Part shown: one piece after another, positions 30,808-43,075 of the stretch | Numbering within the stretch: position 1 is the stretch's first letter | How the letters are laid out: the number at the start of each line of letters is the position of its first letter | Source: Hetaerina americana | Lineage: Eukaryota > Arthropoda > Insecta > Odonata > Calopterygidae | NCBI GenBank assembly: GCA_022747635.1 | Contig: JAKTNV010000001.1 | Span: forward strand, 27,941,990-28,005,989 | Reading direction: 5' to 3' | DNA length: 64,000 nt | Notes under the pieces: generated by a model | Databases searched by the model: none | The model's input: the letters and a program-made list of their open reading frames with translations, nothing else | Told to the model about the DNA's origin: nothing | Program-made: the position numbers and the translations under genes

Positions 30808-32754
30808 TTAAAAATAATGAGGAAATTTCCAAATTTGCGTATCTTAGTACTTTGTTAGGGTAAATTTCTGTCTTTGTAAGAGCAATTTTTTTTCATTAAT
30901 ATTTTTTCCACGATTAATCCTTGTTCGCCACTTGCACCACAATGTCATAGAAAGATAATAGAGTCCCCTTAAAGGTAAATTCAATTATATTGCTTTTGAG
31001 GGGCCGTCTAGCCTATTAGCCTCTATTTTAACGCTGAATAGGACTTCAACTTATGGGTCAAGAACAATATTGGAGGCTTATAAAATAATTTCCACGGTGA
31101 GGCCATGAATCGAGTCGACATGGGTAACTAACTTACTCTTACTCAGCACAGGCAAAATGTAGTACATTTTATATTTTTCTTGTGATGAACCTAAATTTAA
31201 ATGTACAGCTTAATATGGTACACAAGCCCAAAAATTGGAGGTGAAAGGATGACTTTAGAGAATGCTTCATCTCAAAAAGGTTTCGGAAATTTGGAATTCA
31301 AAATGCTTATTTCAAACATAATGATAAAAAATAACAGCTTATTTAAGACAATGTCATCATCAATATATTCCCTTTGCTGGGATTAAAAAATCTGGATATC
31401 CTGCACTGGTTGGTTTTTCTGGGAAACAATTAAGGGTTTAGGTCTTAAAATCATTTATTTATGCTTACCTACACTTTACGTTCTGCTAACTTTATTGGTA
31501 AATATTTGAGGAATATTTACAGGATTTTCTTTATTTTATTTCTGATTAAAATTACTTAAACGATAACTACCTAACATCATTTTCGGAAAATATCAAAGCT
31601 TTTCTCTATTCCATTTAAAATCATATTATTTGAAGGTATATGGTTAAATGTTCTATATACGAGTGCATAAGATCTGGCCAATTTTATGTTCATAGCCGAT
31701 CTCATTAGTCTTTATTACAGCGAGTAACTCCTTGGTCAGAGGTTGGAATTACGATTTGGCTTATTTTATTTATGAAGTACTATTCTATATTACTATCATC
31801 ACAGTTATTACGGGAGCAGCGAAAATATTGGTAGTGATTTTGGCATCTTGGTTTAAAGATTTTTTTCTCAATGCAACTGGAGTTCGTAAAGAACTGAATC
31901 AAATGTGTATATTATGGACTATATGTCTTAGAATAAAAATGGTTACATCAGAATAATGCCTTCAAAGAGACATTGCCTTAGTTTTCAAATGCTGATTTCA
32001 CTAAAAAAATATCTAAGTTATAAGTTCACACAGGAATGGCATGAAACTTTACGTCCGTTATTTTTTCCAAAAAGAACTTTCCCAAATACCATAGAGCTTG
32101 AGAAAAAGTATCTCCCCCGACACAGTTCATTGAACGGTTAAATTTAAGGCGCCAGAGGCAGGTTTAAACCAATCCCTTCTCTTTCTCCCACGCAACAACA
32201 CGAAAGAAGAAAGATTACCACGTTCCCTTCTTCCATTTTTTCCTCTCATCTCTCTCCTTCCACTCCAATCCTTTCGTATCGTCTACCATCACTCAGAAGA
32301 TTATGTAGAACTTTGGGAGTAAAGAACTTCCTCCATGCAGGTAGTGGAGAATGATTAAATTTTGTATTTTAGGTTGATTTTTTTCATGGCGTCATTGGTA
32401 ATGCCACCTAATCAATTTCCGACACTTCCCTCACGCCAGGCCAAAAGAAAGGAGAGATGTGGTTTCATAACTACCTATATTATTTATTATAGTTTAAAGC
32501 CAAAATTGTTATTATTCGATCGATTTTAAGCACATTATACGGAATAGTTACCGCTAGTATCCAACTGATTAAAATATGATGCGTTGAAAGCCTCTGGGTA
32601 GGAGTTGAAAGTCTCTGCAGAAGAGAAGTGGAGACGTCGATGTAATATTTTTACTAATATCCACACCGTATAACCTGGATTTAATTTTTAAGAAACTCAT
32701 TAAAGACTTGTCATTATTATTGAAGCGACAGCTTTGATTCTGAGAAAGTTTGCC
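30808..32754. other. Unannotated AT-rich sequence
   Basis: No recognisable gene or repeat. Frames of 61-74 codons near 31200, 31740 and 31960 match nothing I know. 32160-32300 is CT-rich. Confidence 0.5.
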
Positions 32755-34440
32755 GAGGAGGGGTGAAATTGGTGAGCTACACAAGAAGGTTAAAGCACTA
32801 TCGGAAAGTAAGAAGGGAAGATATATTAACAGTTAGAGATAAGTCTGGTAAGATAATTGTAGAAACAGTAAAGCTTCAAGAGAGATGGAAGAAATACATA
32901 GAAGAACTGTATGACAAAGAACATAGGACAACAAGCTTAGCTATAAAAAAAGAATATGACGTAGATGAAGGTCGCTTAGGTCAAGGCATACTCGACGAAG
33001 AGGTAGAAAGGAGGACATTAAGGGAGATGAAATGAAATAAGACCGTGGGGGTCGACAATACGTCATTCCTGCGGAACTAATAAAAGGCTTAGGAAAATGT
33101 GGTGGCAAGGGTCTATAGGGACTGATTCGTAGCATTTATGACGGAGGGAATCTGGCCGGAAGACTTTGTGAGAAGAGTGTTGGCTCGTATACCGAAAAAG
33201 GTAAATGCTACACACGTGAGGACTACAGAAAAATAAGTTTGATATTCCACGCAGCTTAAGTTGTTCTCGGGATCATAAACAAAAGGATTGAGAGTAGGGC
33301 AAATGTTTACTTAGGGGATGATCAGTTTGGGCTTAAGAAGGGGAGAGGTACGCGTGATGCCATTGCAGTAATGAGATTATTAATCGAGAGGAATATAGAA
33401 CACAACCAGGAGGTATTTGCCTGTTTCGTAGATTTCGAAACAGCGTTTGATAGAGTAAACTGGGAAAACCTAATGAGTATATTGCAGAAAATGGGAATAG
33501 ATTGGAGGGAAAGGAGACTAATCCGCAACCTGTACATGTCTCAGACTTCTGAGGTGCAAGTGGAGAACGGGGAGTCCGGATGGGCAGTGTTAGGAAGAGG
33601 TGTAAGGCAGGGTTGCCCACTATCACCGTTGCTGTTCAACCAGTATTCAGAGGAAATGATTAAAGAGGCATGGGAAGAACTGGAAATAGGAATGAAAGTG
33701 GGCGGGGAATTCGTAAAATCAGTTATGTTCGCTGATGACCAAGCGTTAGTTTGTCAGTCAGCCAAGGGGTTGAGAGCATTGCTGAGTGAATTGGAAATTC
33801 AGTGTGACAGGTATGGGATGAGAATCAATATTAATAAAACAAAGGTTATGCGATTCTCTAGAAAGAAAAAGGCTAAGCTTAACATTAGAATAGGAGGGCA
33901 AAAACTAGAGCAGGTAGAACAGTTTACGTATCTCGGTAGTGTTTTGGACCAACACGGTCAAAGTAGTAGGGACGTAAGGAGAAGAATTGCGCTAGGCAAA
34001 GAGGCTTTCACAAGGAGGAGGGAGTTGATGACGGGGACGTTGAGTAAGGATGTTAAGAAAAGACTCGTAAAAACTTTGATATGGAGCGTAGCTATGTACG
34101 GCGCGGAAACGTGGTCATTGAAGCAGGAGGATAGACGTAGACTGGAGGCTTTTGAAATGTGGGTGTGGAGAAGGTGAAGTGGACAGATAGGAAAACACAT
34201 GAGGAAGTGCTAGGTATGGTAGGAGAGGAGAGGGAATTGTGGGGAGAAATCAAATAGAGGCAGGAAAAATTGATGAAAAGCATATTGATTGGCAATGGGA
34301 TGTTGAAGACTGTAATAGAGGGAAGAATATTTGGCGAACGATGAAGGGGCAGGAATAGGATAAGTATGCTAGACGGAATGATGGGAGGAAGGAAGTATAC
34401 GGAGATAAAAAGAGGTCTGTTTAGGAGTAGGATAATGGGT
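32755..34440 (+). pseudogene. LINE reverse transcriptase, palm intact but ends frameshifted
   Basis: The upstream part, broken by several stops and shifts, contains RDKSGKIIVETVKLQERWKK, YIEELYD, EVERRTLREMK and IWPEDFVRRVLARIPKKVNA. From 33371 to 34177 one frame of 268 codons is uninterrupted: CFVDFETAFDRVNWENLM (motif A), RGVRQGCPLSPLLFNQY (motif B), SVMFADDQALV (the catalytic FADD box), GMRININKTKVM, EQFTYLGSVLDQHGQSSRD, then WSVAMYGAETWSLKQEDRRR and FEMWVWRR. A shift at 34177 separates it from KVKWTDRKTHEEVLGMVGEE, which continues with stops to GCVFLGG. The surviving palm is unusual in this window, but the endonuclease is missing and the whole is not functional. Confidence 0.88.
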
Positions 34441-34535
34441 TGTGTGTTTTTAGGAGGAACAAAATTTTTATTTGGTAGTTGTATTCATCCAAAAACCTAC
34501 CTTAATAGATAGATTTCATTTGTCATAAATTTTAT
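32755..34535 (+). mobile_element. LINE family L, copy B (best preserved)
   Basis: A plus-strand non-LTR retrotransposon lacking the endonuclease and any ORF1: similarity starts just before the RT domain at about 32755. Coding sequence runs to about 34440, followed by a 3' UTR that aligns with copy A over GGGTTGTGTGTTTTTAGGAG and GGTAGTTGTATTCATCCAAA to about 34535. I see no clear target-site duplication. Confidence 0.85.
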
Positions 34536-34716
34536 TCTGAGTACCGAACAATGGACCCCTGGTAGACCGAAGGATGGAATACATCGTCGAATTTTAAAGT
34601 GCAATGGTCACTTTTTGGCAGAGTGAGGTCAGTTAAGCCGTAAAAAAATTAGAATATCATATTAAGCCGAAGCTGGAACGGTTGAGCCGGGAACAATTGA
34701 ATATTTAGAATATCAT

Positions 34717-34750
34717 ACCCTGCAAGCCACCATAATGGTGTGTACTATGG
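34717..34750 (+). repeat. Second copy of the CCGCAAGCC-core repeat
   Basis: TACCCTGCAAGCCACCATAA followed by GGTGTG resembles the core at 20768-20800 in inverted relative orientation (by comparison of the CTACATC tail, which is absent here). It is short and decayed. Confidence 0.4.
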
Positions 34751-35019
34751 GTTTTTATGTCGCCACTCATTATGTCAAATGTCAAATCTGTTTGATATAA
34801 TATTGTCTTCGAAAAGTTCATATTGTCGGGTGTTTTATGGCGATTCTTTGCGAAACGAGGATCATATGATTGAAGAACAGCTTTTGAACTGCCCAATTAT
34901 TTAATATTATATGAAACACGTTATCATGTGGCTGGGCGTCATAATAAGGTCTAGGCGTCTAAACCTCAAGGCTTATGCACCGAATTGCTTGTTGTGTACT
35001 CTAAAGGGATGTATGATAA

Positions 35020-35235
35020 TCACTCATCTTACAGCTCACCTTATAAATCCCAAGGATTTGTGAAATTTACGCACCAGGGTTGGGAGAACAGTTCCTTTAC
35101 CTGCTGTGACTTGTTTCCCAGAATTAAGGTATCCAAAAAATCACACAGCTCGTGTGAAGCCGATGGTGGCCAGAGGTATTATCCGGAATCGAACCGTTCA
35201 GTTGCCCAATGCTCACTGGACTACTGTGTCCTCTG
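35020..35235 (-). repeat. tRNA-derived SINE, family 2, copy 1
   Basis: Minus-strand head: A-box-like stretch TAGTCCAGTGAGC (complement of 35211-35223) and a perfect B box GGTTCGATTCC (complement of 35185-35195). The body toward 35020 aligns with the copy at 62120-62400: GGTAAAGGAACTG here matches GGGAAAGGAACTG there, and AAATTTCACAAATCCTTGGG matches GAATTTCACGAAACGTTGGG. The shared head-plus-body order makes a retroposed SINE far likelier than a tRNA gene. Confidence 0.72.
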
Positions 35236-38200
35236 CGAATTGTATCTTGTTTTTAATTAGTGGTAAGTAAAAAGTGTTCTTCATTTATTACACAATGATG
35301 TACCACCACGCCGGAAACAGTGATATAAATCGTTTCTCTGTATAGTGTTTAATTTTGAATTTATGCATCTTTGTACAGTGTCCCATATATTCGATACACA
35401 CGATGAAAATTGGGCCGAGAAAATAAGAAACAATACCTATTCTTAATGTTTTCTTTCAAATATGTCGTCAAGATTATTTTGATGATGGAACATTTAATAA
35501 TGGAGCTCTGTATATGTCCATAAGGTGTTACTCCAACGCAGTACCCAGAAAAGGTGTGTTTAACGGAGAAATATAATATACGTATAGCAAATAAATGCAT
35601 TTATAAATTTCACTTACATTTTTAAATGAAACATTTATTTTCGGGAAACTTGAGATAAATTAATTTTGAGAAATAAATTACCGCGAGGCTGTATCATTCG
35701 CAATACCTAATTTTAGGAATCAACTCAACTCACGTATCTTGATGCATGAGTTGAGTTGATTTAAAAAAATTAAATATTCCTTTTTGGCCTTTTGTGTGCC
35801 TATTCACTTTACAAATGTAATCGGAATTTAAACTAGCTTTGGAAATCAGGGTACGTATAATTATCATACGGTTCATTCAATCGCCATTGCCCTTTATTGC
35901 ATATTCGTATTATATCGGCTTACCATAGGTATATTTTACCCTCAGCTTTGAAACGGAATGATCAATTTTTTGGTTCAATAATACGTACCCGGAGCGAAAA
36001 GTTACATTATTCATTGACAAAAAAGGCATTCCGTTCAAAAAATCGAAATATTCAATCAATTTATTCAAAATTTCTATTATTTTTTAAAAGTGTTGCTAAT
36101 TTATAGACAATAAATGCCTCCAGATCTCATTTCTGAAAATGCGAGAGAATTGCCCATAGATATTACGAAGTAAAAGAAAAATCAATATCAAATCGTAAAA
36201 GAAATCAATCAATATTCAATCAGTTTTTAAAGTCAGAGAACTATGAAAAGTTCTTTGGAACACTCTTAATGGACTTTCAGCGTATGGAGCAAGGTGAAAA
36301 TAGGCCAAAAGCATTCTACGTATGTCCTGCTATTTTATGTTTGCTCGGATACCCACTGCCTACTGATAACAGTGCAGGTTAAAGATACCGGAAGTTAAAT
36401 TATTGGATAAAACGAGCTTAGATGGAGGACGTGATGGTCAGATCAGATCCCTGTGCGAATTATCCCGCCAGAACTCACCAATGTAACTTGAATTTCTGCT
36501 ACTGCACCACAACTTGCTGTTATTCTATTTGCTGATATTTGATCATTTTTGCGGGAATTTCTGTACTTCACGTTTTATGCGATACATATTTAATTTAAAA
36601 ATAATTTGTTCAATATTTTTTAGACATAGGCTTTCAACGCTTCGTTGGAAGTATCTTTTGTTAGTTAATGCGCTTCCAGAAGTGCTCTTGACACTACGTC
36701 ATCAGATTGTCGAATTATATTCCCAATATAGGGCATAAATGTTTTTAACCGTATCGGAAAATTAGCATATAATTCATTTCTTGGCATTATTAAGTATGAA
36801 TAATATAGAATTATAGGTAGATAAATTCTGGAAATTAAGGTAATTTTAAGATAAGAAAAGCTCCATCGTTTTTCCTGGCCTTACTTTTTGACAAATTAAT
36901 CATAGTTTTGAACATTTTAGTGAATTGTCAAGTACTGAGAAAAGTATAAACTACAGAAGAAAGAGATAGGCTTTTAACATTGTTTTTGAGAGTTTATGAC
37001 GGTAAAGAAAAATCAGACAAACGGCACAAGGGATACAAAATTAAGTCTTTCATTTTTAACGAGCGATGAAGGAGGAAAATGTAGGAAACGGGAAAAGGAA
37101 CGAAAGATGTGAAGAGAGGAAACAGGAAAGGGCGTTGTAAAGAGTGGAGGAATTGAAGCTCAGGAAAAATAAGAGAATATCAGAGATGAGAAGCAAGAGT
37201 AACGGGAATTTACGCGACAAGGAAAAGAAGGGAAAGGTATATTGACGGTAACGGAAACTGAATTGCTTTTTTGCATGATTTCATGGAAATAATTACTATG
37301 CAAAATTATTTTTATTTTGTACTCATAAAAATTGTATTTTTAGAATGTACTCATAGTTCATGACAATTGTAAACTCCATGCACACGCAATGTATAAGCGA
37401 AAATTATTCAATTTTAAACTTCAAACAGGTTTACACGTGTCCTCAAGACTCCAAAACTGTTGAACGTCTGTTATCGTATGGATTATTTATTTATGCCGTG
37501 TTGTTGGAGTATCAATAAATAAGTACTCATTTGATATCACCTATGTTTAAGGATAAAACTGGTACGGTGTGGTAAACTTTAACTGGAACTTTGGATGAGA
37601 CGTCCAAATAGGCCTTTGAGGTTTGGTGAATGGATAGTTTACTATCGGGTCGGGAGGTTTTTGTTTGAATCAAACTACAAAAAGTTCGATTTAAACCCTT
37701 CAGACATATTTCGTTCTGTTTACAGGCAACGTTAACAGTGGTCATCAATCGTAAAAAATTGGTCTACCACATCTCTGAGAGCACCAACATTACCTATGAT
37801 GATGACAAATTTTCTTCCGGCTTTCGCACTTACAAATTTAATTGGTTGTTTCTATGGCTGAAGATGTACTGACTGTAGTGATCGCATGATTGCCAAGAAG
37901 ACGATCAGTTAGTTTGAGGATTGCTTTTGTAGAGCCCTAGTCAATGTAATTTAGAATATGGATGGCTATCATAAGATAACCAGAACGATGATGAGTTCCT
38001 GTTGTCGAAGAATTGTGTCCTGCGGATATCGCCATTTACTGAAGTGCTGTTGGGTACACCTTGAAACAATCAAAAACATGAGTTAACAGACAAATGAGGG
38101 CTTAAAATTCCTTCAGACTTATTATGCGGGGTTCATCCTATTTTCTTCTTATTATAAGAAAGAATTTTGTTGTAGAATATTTTGAATTCTATCAATCTCT

Positions 38201-41200
38201 TCCAAATAATTGGACGATGGATCTGGTGAGAAAAAAGCGGGATATATGAGAAAGAGAGGGGGGGAAAATAGGGAAGATACATATGAAGATGTTAACGAGG
38301 AAAGGATAAGGTCTCGGACGTGAAGGGAGGGGACCAAATAACTTGAAGCAAAATGGCTGTAGAGGTAGCTACGTAGTAGTGAAGTTGGAAAGGGAGCCGT
38401 TGAGAGAACAAAAGATAAGTTTGAGGGACCCACTTACGAGGCAGCAGTGTACAACAAAAAGATGAGTGGGGAGTTGGAAGGTTTAGGGGTGGTAGGAGAG
38501 TGGAGAGACGGTGGGGATTGAGTTCCATTGGATGAATGTGCGAGGGTTTGAGAAAAATGAGTTGTGAGCATGAATCAATGCGTTTTCTATTCCATGAATC
38601 GCAATGTTGCATAACGTATAATGAGTCACATCTATCTCACATTTTATAGCAACAAATGTTTCTTATAACTATTTTCTTCTCATGGCGAATCTTCTGTAAA
38701 GCATCGGGGGTTATTTTTGTAATGACAATTTATATAACGGTGCATAGACGGCGTAAGTTATTTTAATTACGGTTTGAAATATAACAATCCTCTTCTTGTT
38801 TTAAATATCTTTTCTCTTATATTTAAATAGATGTTACGAATGTTGTTTACTGTTGAGGAGTACTTATTCGTGCATTTGTGTTAGCCATCAACGATGGGTT
38901 ATTTGATTCGACCTAATGTCCGATTCTCTTAATGGTGAGAAATTATGCCACATTATGGACATTTGATATGAATTCCCATGATATTGACATACTTTTCAGG
39001 CAGAATGACTTGGTTTGTCAAACAATATCATCACGAACCAATTGTTACGTGCTTTTTGACGAAAAGTAGACAAGTGTATTACAGATCTGCAAGTAATAAA
39101 ACCTGTTACAATATCAGTAAAAAATGGTAAAATATATTCATTTTTATTTTATTTATTTCGGCGGACTTTTTTGAAACGTTTAATGAAATTGAAAATGCCT
39201 ATTTGTTTCAATGGACTATTTCATCGCGGTTGGAGAAAATATTTGAAACTTCGGATTTAGCAAACGCCAAGTCTTGTTGTTCTGAGATTGAAAACCTCCA
39301 ATGTTTACATTTGGCGTTGGTATGAACACTTTTGAATTCTAATGGTTACTAAATTAAAACATAAATTAAATATTTTTCTCAGAAAATTTTATCCTGCTGG
39401 TCTAACGAAGGAAGCATTTTAAAGCTGAAGCTATTTTAAAGAATATAGGGTTCATCTATTTGAAATAATATTTTTATATATTTCGCATATATATTTATAG
39501 TATTGTGTCTTTTATTCAATAATTATTAACTGAATTAAAAAAATGTTTTATTGTTGCGTAACTTTAAGTTAGCTTCAAAGTTTTTCAGTTTCAGTTCATC
39601 TAATTTATTTCCTCGCTCAACTTCTCAGTATTTTTACTAACATCGCGAAGCTGGACTTAAAACTTAACGTAAAAATTATCATAGTGGCTCGCTAGTATGC
39701 TGTTGATGTGATAAATTCCAAAGGGATCTGAAAATTTTATTTAGGACGAAAACTTCCTGGTTGTTAAATATTTTTACAAAATATGAGGTTTATCAAAGCT
39801 GGACCAGGGTACGAGTGATGCATAGCAATACAAATTGTCCTTTAAGGAATTTCAAGGCGAATCTAATGGAATAGAATACTTGCGTAGTTTGCCAAAGAAT
39901 TTCTTCGTCAATACGCCATGAAACATTTGCAGTTTTATATTTACCGAACTCAATCCCGTAGAATACTGAATAATACGATTAATTAAATTAATGTTAAAAT
40001 TATTTGCATGTATTGGTGGCATTTAGGTGAACCTATGATTGTGGCACTGCGTATTTTAAAAGGATTTTACTCAAACGATGCATAGTTGACACTCGTTAGT
40101 TGTAAGTTTTCACTGCGACAAATCCTTTCAAAATTGGTCTCCTAGCAGAATCTCTGCACTTGTTATGAACGAAAGTGAAATACCAGTCTCTTTCAATTCA
40201 TGCAAATGAAGTATCAGAGAAAAGTTGAGGAATGCTGAAGTACGTCTCCAGGATGATATCCTCATGCGTGGAGTGAACTCTGAAAAGAGGAAATTTTACG
40301 GCCCTTTTATCAGAAGCGTCCTTTTTTTCCGGTTTGCACGAAAATTAGTGTTTGTGGCATGTTAATGTCAACGGTGAAGAATCTTAGGTCTCTCAGACGG
40401 AGAGTAAATGAATATTCTCCTTTCCCGCTGGATTGGAGAGAAAAGTGAATTAAAGGATGGACCAATCAAAGAAGCCAAACACGTTGGCAACGAAGGGCTC
40501 CGGGGAGGTTCAATTTAGATTGCGACAGTGAACGTAGTGATAACAATCGAAAGCAATTCATTGGGGCAGATCAGAGAAAGTGAAGTCTCATCAGTGGTGT
40601 GAAAGCGCTCAGGGATTTGAAGAAAAGCTCATTGGGGAGTGGGGGGAATCCTTGTTTCAGCCCTACTTGGCGGCACCCCTATCAAAACTAGAATCCTCCA
40701 CGCTCACAAGGATCTCTCTTCTTTCTCCGCGGTTTATTTTTTCTCTCGTGACTTCTCCCACCCTACATTATGGATTCGTTCTCAGTGTCAAGCTTACCTT
40801 AACCATTTCGCACTTTCTACACCATTCAGATCTCGCCCTCCTCTTCTTTTCTCATCTACCAACGTACTCTCTCGGGCGAACTTTCGCTCTCTTCGCGTGG
40901 CCCTCTTCCTCAGAACCATTCAATTCCATGAGCCTCTTCGCCCTTCCGAGAGTCTATTCGTCCTACTCATCCTTTGGCTCTGTTCATTTGATTGATCCTT
41001 TGTCCATGTATTTGCATCAAACTCCTATTCAACCCACAAGTTAAACTACTCTGCCAATTATTTGATTTGACCAATCTTCTAAAATCAATTATCTTTTTAT
41101 GGTCCGCGGGAATACTGGCCTTATTGAAAAATATCAGCAGAGCATAGCGAAGGGAAATTGGGAAGGAACATCACACAGCACGGGAAGGATAAATAATTAG

Positions 41201-42544
41201 GAATTTAACGATACACGGGAAGATCAAATAGAAAGATCAAAATTAACATTCTCAAGTGATGCGAGTAAGGAATTTTTTTTCCAGCTGCAAAAAGAAAGTG
41301 GACGCTGAGGTAAACTCGGAGTCATTGAATATGAAGGGTAACACATAAATAAAGCAGATCATGAAGGCCTGCCAGTAATTAGTTAGGCTGTAATTATTTT
41401 AACGAGTTTTTTTAGAGAAGGTGAATGATATATCGCACATGAATAGTTTTAAGTTTACAATCAAACCATTTACCTTTCTTTCCTGTTACATAGTACGGGA
41501 GAATAAATAATGTATTCAGAATACATATCACCAAACAAATTGACATGAAACTTATTTTTTTCATTTTCATATATACATGCATAAGTCGGGTGGAGCGGTG
41601 GATTTTATTTTGTAGGAGCTTGAGCTTTTCTGGGTAAACGCGTTTGTTAAGTGCATTGCGTATATTCTGAAGGTAATTGCTGAGGGACCTTACATACCAC
41701 AGAAATACAATCCCATACCTTACGCAGGAATCAATTTTTGCACCACTTATTTCCCAGGTTCCCACAGACTGAAACCTTTTCTTAAAGACTCTTTCTAATT
41801 TTACATGATAATGACGCTACCTCATCTCTGCTGCCCCAATGCCCCTCTCTCGCATACAGACGACCCGCCAATCTCAGAAACATTCTCACATTCACCAACC
41901 CCTTGCCCCCCTGGCAAATTTCCTCATCTTTCCCCTACTTGCAACTGCCCCCGATGTAAAATATGCCCACTTATCAGATCTCCTCCCCACATCCCCTTAT
42001 TGCTTCCCCACCTCGTTTCCACGCTAAATGCCTCTTCAATGATGCTATATATCTTCTGGCATGTGACCAATAATTCTCATTTTATATAGGCGAATTCATT
42101 ACTCCTTTGTCCATCCGCATGAACAATCACCGTTACTCCTGTAATTCTGCCTCACTCTCTTATCTTCCTATCCCTTCATAAGCCAATTCTCGCAATACGT
42201 TTTTCGACCAGTGTTTCTCCCTAACCATTCTAGAATATACCCGATTCAGCCCCCAATATAGAGGTGATAACTCGAGAATCCGCATACATATTAGCATTCC
42301 GATCTTTTGAAATTCTCGGGCTCAACTGTCAACACTAGATCCTTACCGCTTCCCCCTTCCCAGAACACCTTACACTTTCCCCGCCCCAGTCCACGCATTC
42401 CCTTCCCCAGAAACCTTTGTGCCTGACCTGAAGAAGACCTTAAAGAAGGCCGAAAACTTTTTGAAATTTAAATGTCCTTTTGCGTATTTTTTATTTATAT
42501 TTTGTGCCCCATTGTGCTATCCAAGTGTTACACGCACACAAATA

Positions 42545-42548
<4 letters not shown>
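35236..42548. other. Long unannotated stretch
   Basis: Mostly AT-rich, without any family resemblance I can support. Purine- or pyrimidine-skewed islands lie at 37030-37230, 38220-38540, 40670-41040 and 41805-42430; the long frames there (up to 154 codons) are compositional. A minus-strand frame of 117 codons at 41412-41765 is less biased but unrecognised. The hairpin at 35718-35761 is listed separately. Confidence 0.5.
35718..35761. repeat. Perfect 15-bp inverted repeat (hairpin)
   Basis: AATCAACTCAACTCA (35718-35732) and TGAGTTGAGTTGATT (35747-35761) are perfect complements around a 14-nt spacer. No run of T follows that would suggest a polymerase III terminator, and the flanks are AT-rich. 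Confidence 0.85.

Positions 42549-42578
<30 letters not shown>
42549..42578. repeat. (TA)n microsatellite 1
   Basis: About 30 bp of uninterrupted alternating AT, followed by CATATAG. Confidence 0.95.
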
Positions 42579-42584
<6 letters not shown>

Positions 42585-42870
42585 GCTTACGTGAAAGTCT
42601 CACGGATGTGAATAATAATGTACATCAACTTATTACTAACGAACAAAAACAGAGAAACGCAAAAAGAAAAAAACTCACAAGTTTTTGAATATTCGGTGGT
42701 CAAGCCACCTTTCTCAAGGAAGAGAATGAAGGAACTTAGAAGAAAGTTCTTTCCCTCTAAGTTATATGTATATGCTTATAATATACATTATATATATGTG
42801 TGTGTGGGTGTGTGTTGCTAGTCTATTTTTATTAGAGTCTACGTCCAAGTAAACAGTTTTCACACCAAGC

Positions 42871-42873
<3 letters not shown>

Positions 42874-42960
<87 letters not shown>
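42874..42960. repeat. (TA)n microsatellite 2
   Basis: 87 bp of pure alternating AT, the longest simple repeat in the window, likely length-variable and able to extrude a cruciform. Minus- and plus-strand frames across it translate to meaningless Ile/Tyr repeats. Confidence 0.97.
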
Positions 42961-42961
<1 letters not shown>

Positions 42962-42993
42962 TCATTTATATAGAAACAGGTATAAGGAAAAGG

Positions 42994-43012
42994 GATAGGA
43001 ACACACATAAAG
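42994..43012. repeat. 19-bp match to the SINE at 1735-1970
   Basis: GATAGGAACACACATAAAG is identical to 1814-1832 in the same orientation. It lies between two (TA)n tracts. No tRNA-like head is seen here, so it would be a small SINE-body fragment at best. Confidence 0.4.

Positions 43013-43015
<3 letters not shown>

Positions 43016-43074
<59 letters not shown>
43016..43074. repeat. (TA)n microsatellite 3
   Basis: About 59 bp of alternating AT with one AA phase break near 43045. Confidence 0.95.

Positions 43075-43075
<1 letters not shown>

Noticed and set aside
35185..35223. True tRNA gene from the perfect B box
   Set aside because: No acceptor stem pairing found, and similarity to the 62 kb copy extends far beyond a tRNA, so a SINE is more likely.
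40580..41044. 154-codon plus-strand open frame
   Set aside because: CT-rich island with Ser/Leu/Phe-rich translation; a parallel frame is also open.
41412..41765. 117-codon minus-strand open frame with a hydrophobic stretch
   Set aside because: No family match; frames of this length are expected by chance in 64 kb on six frames.
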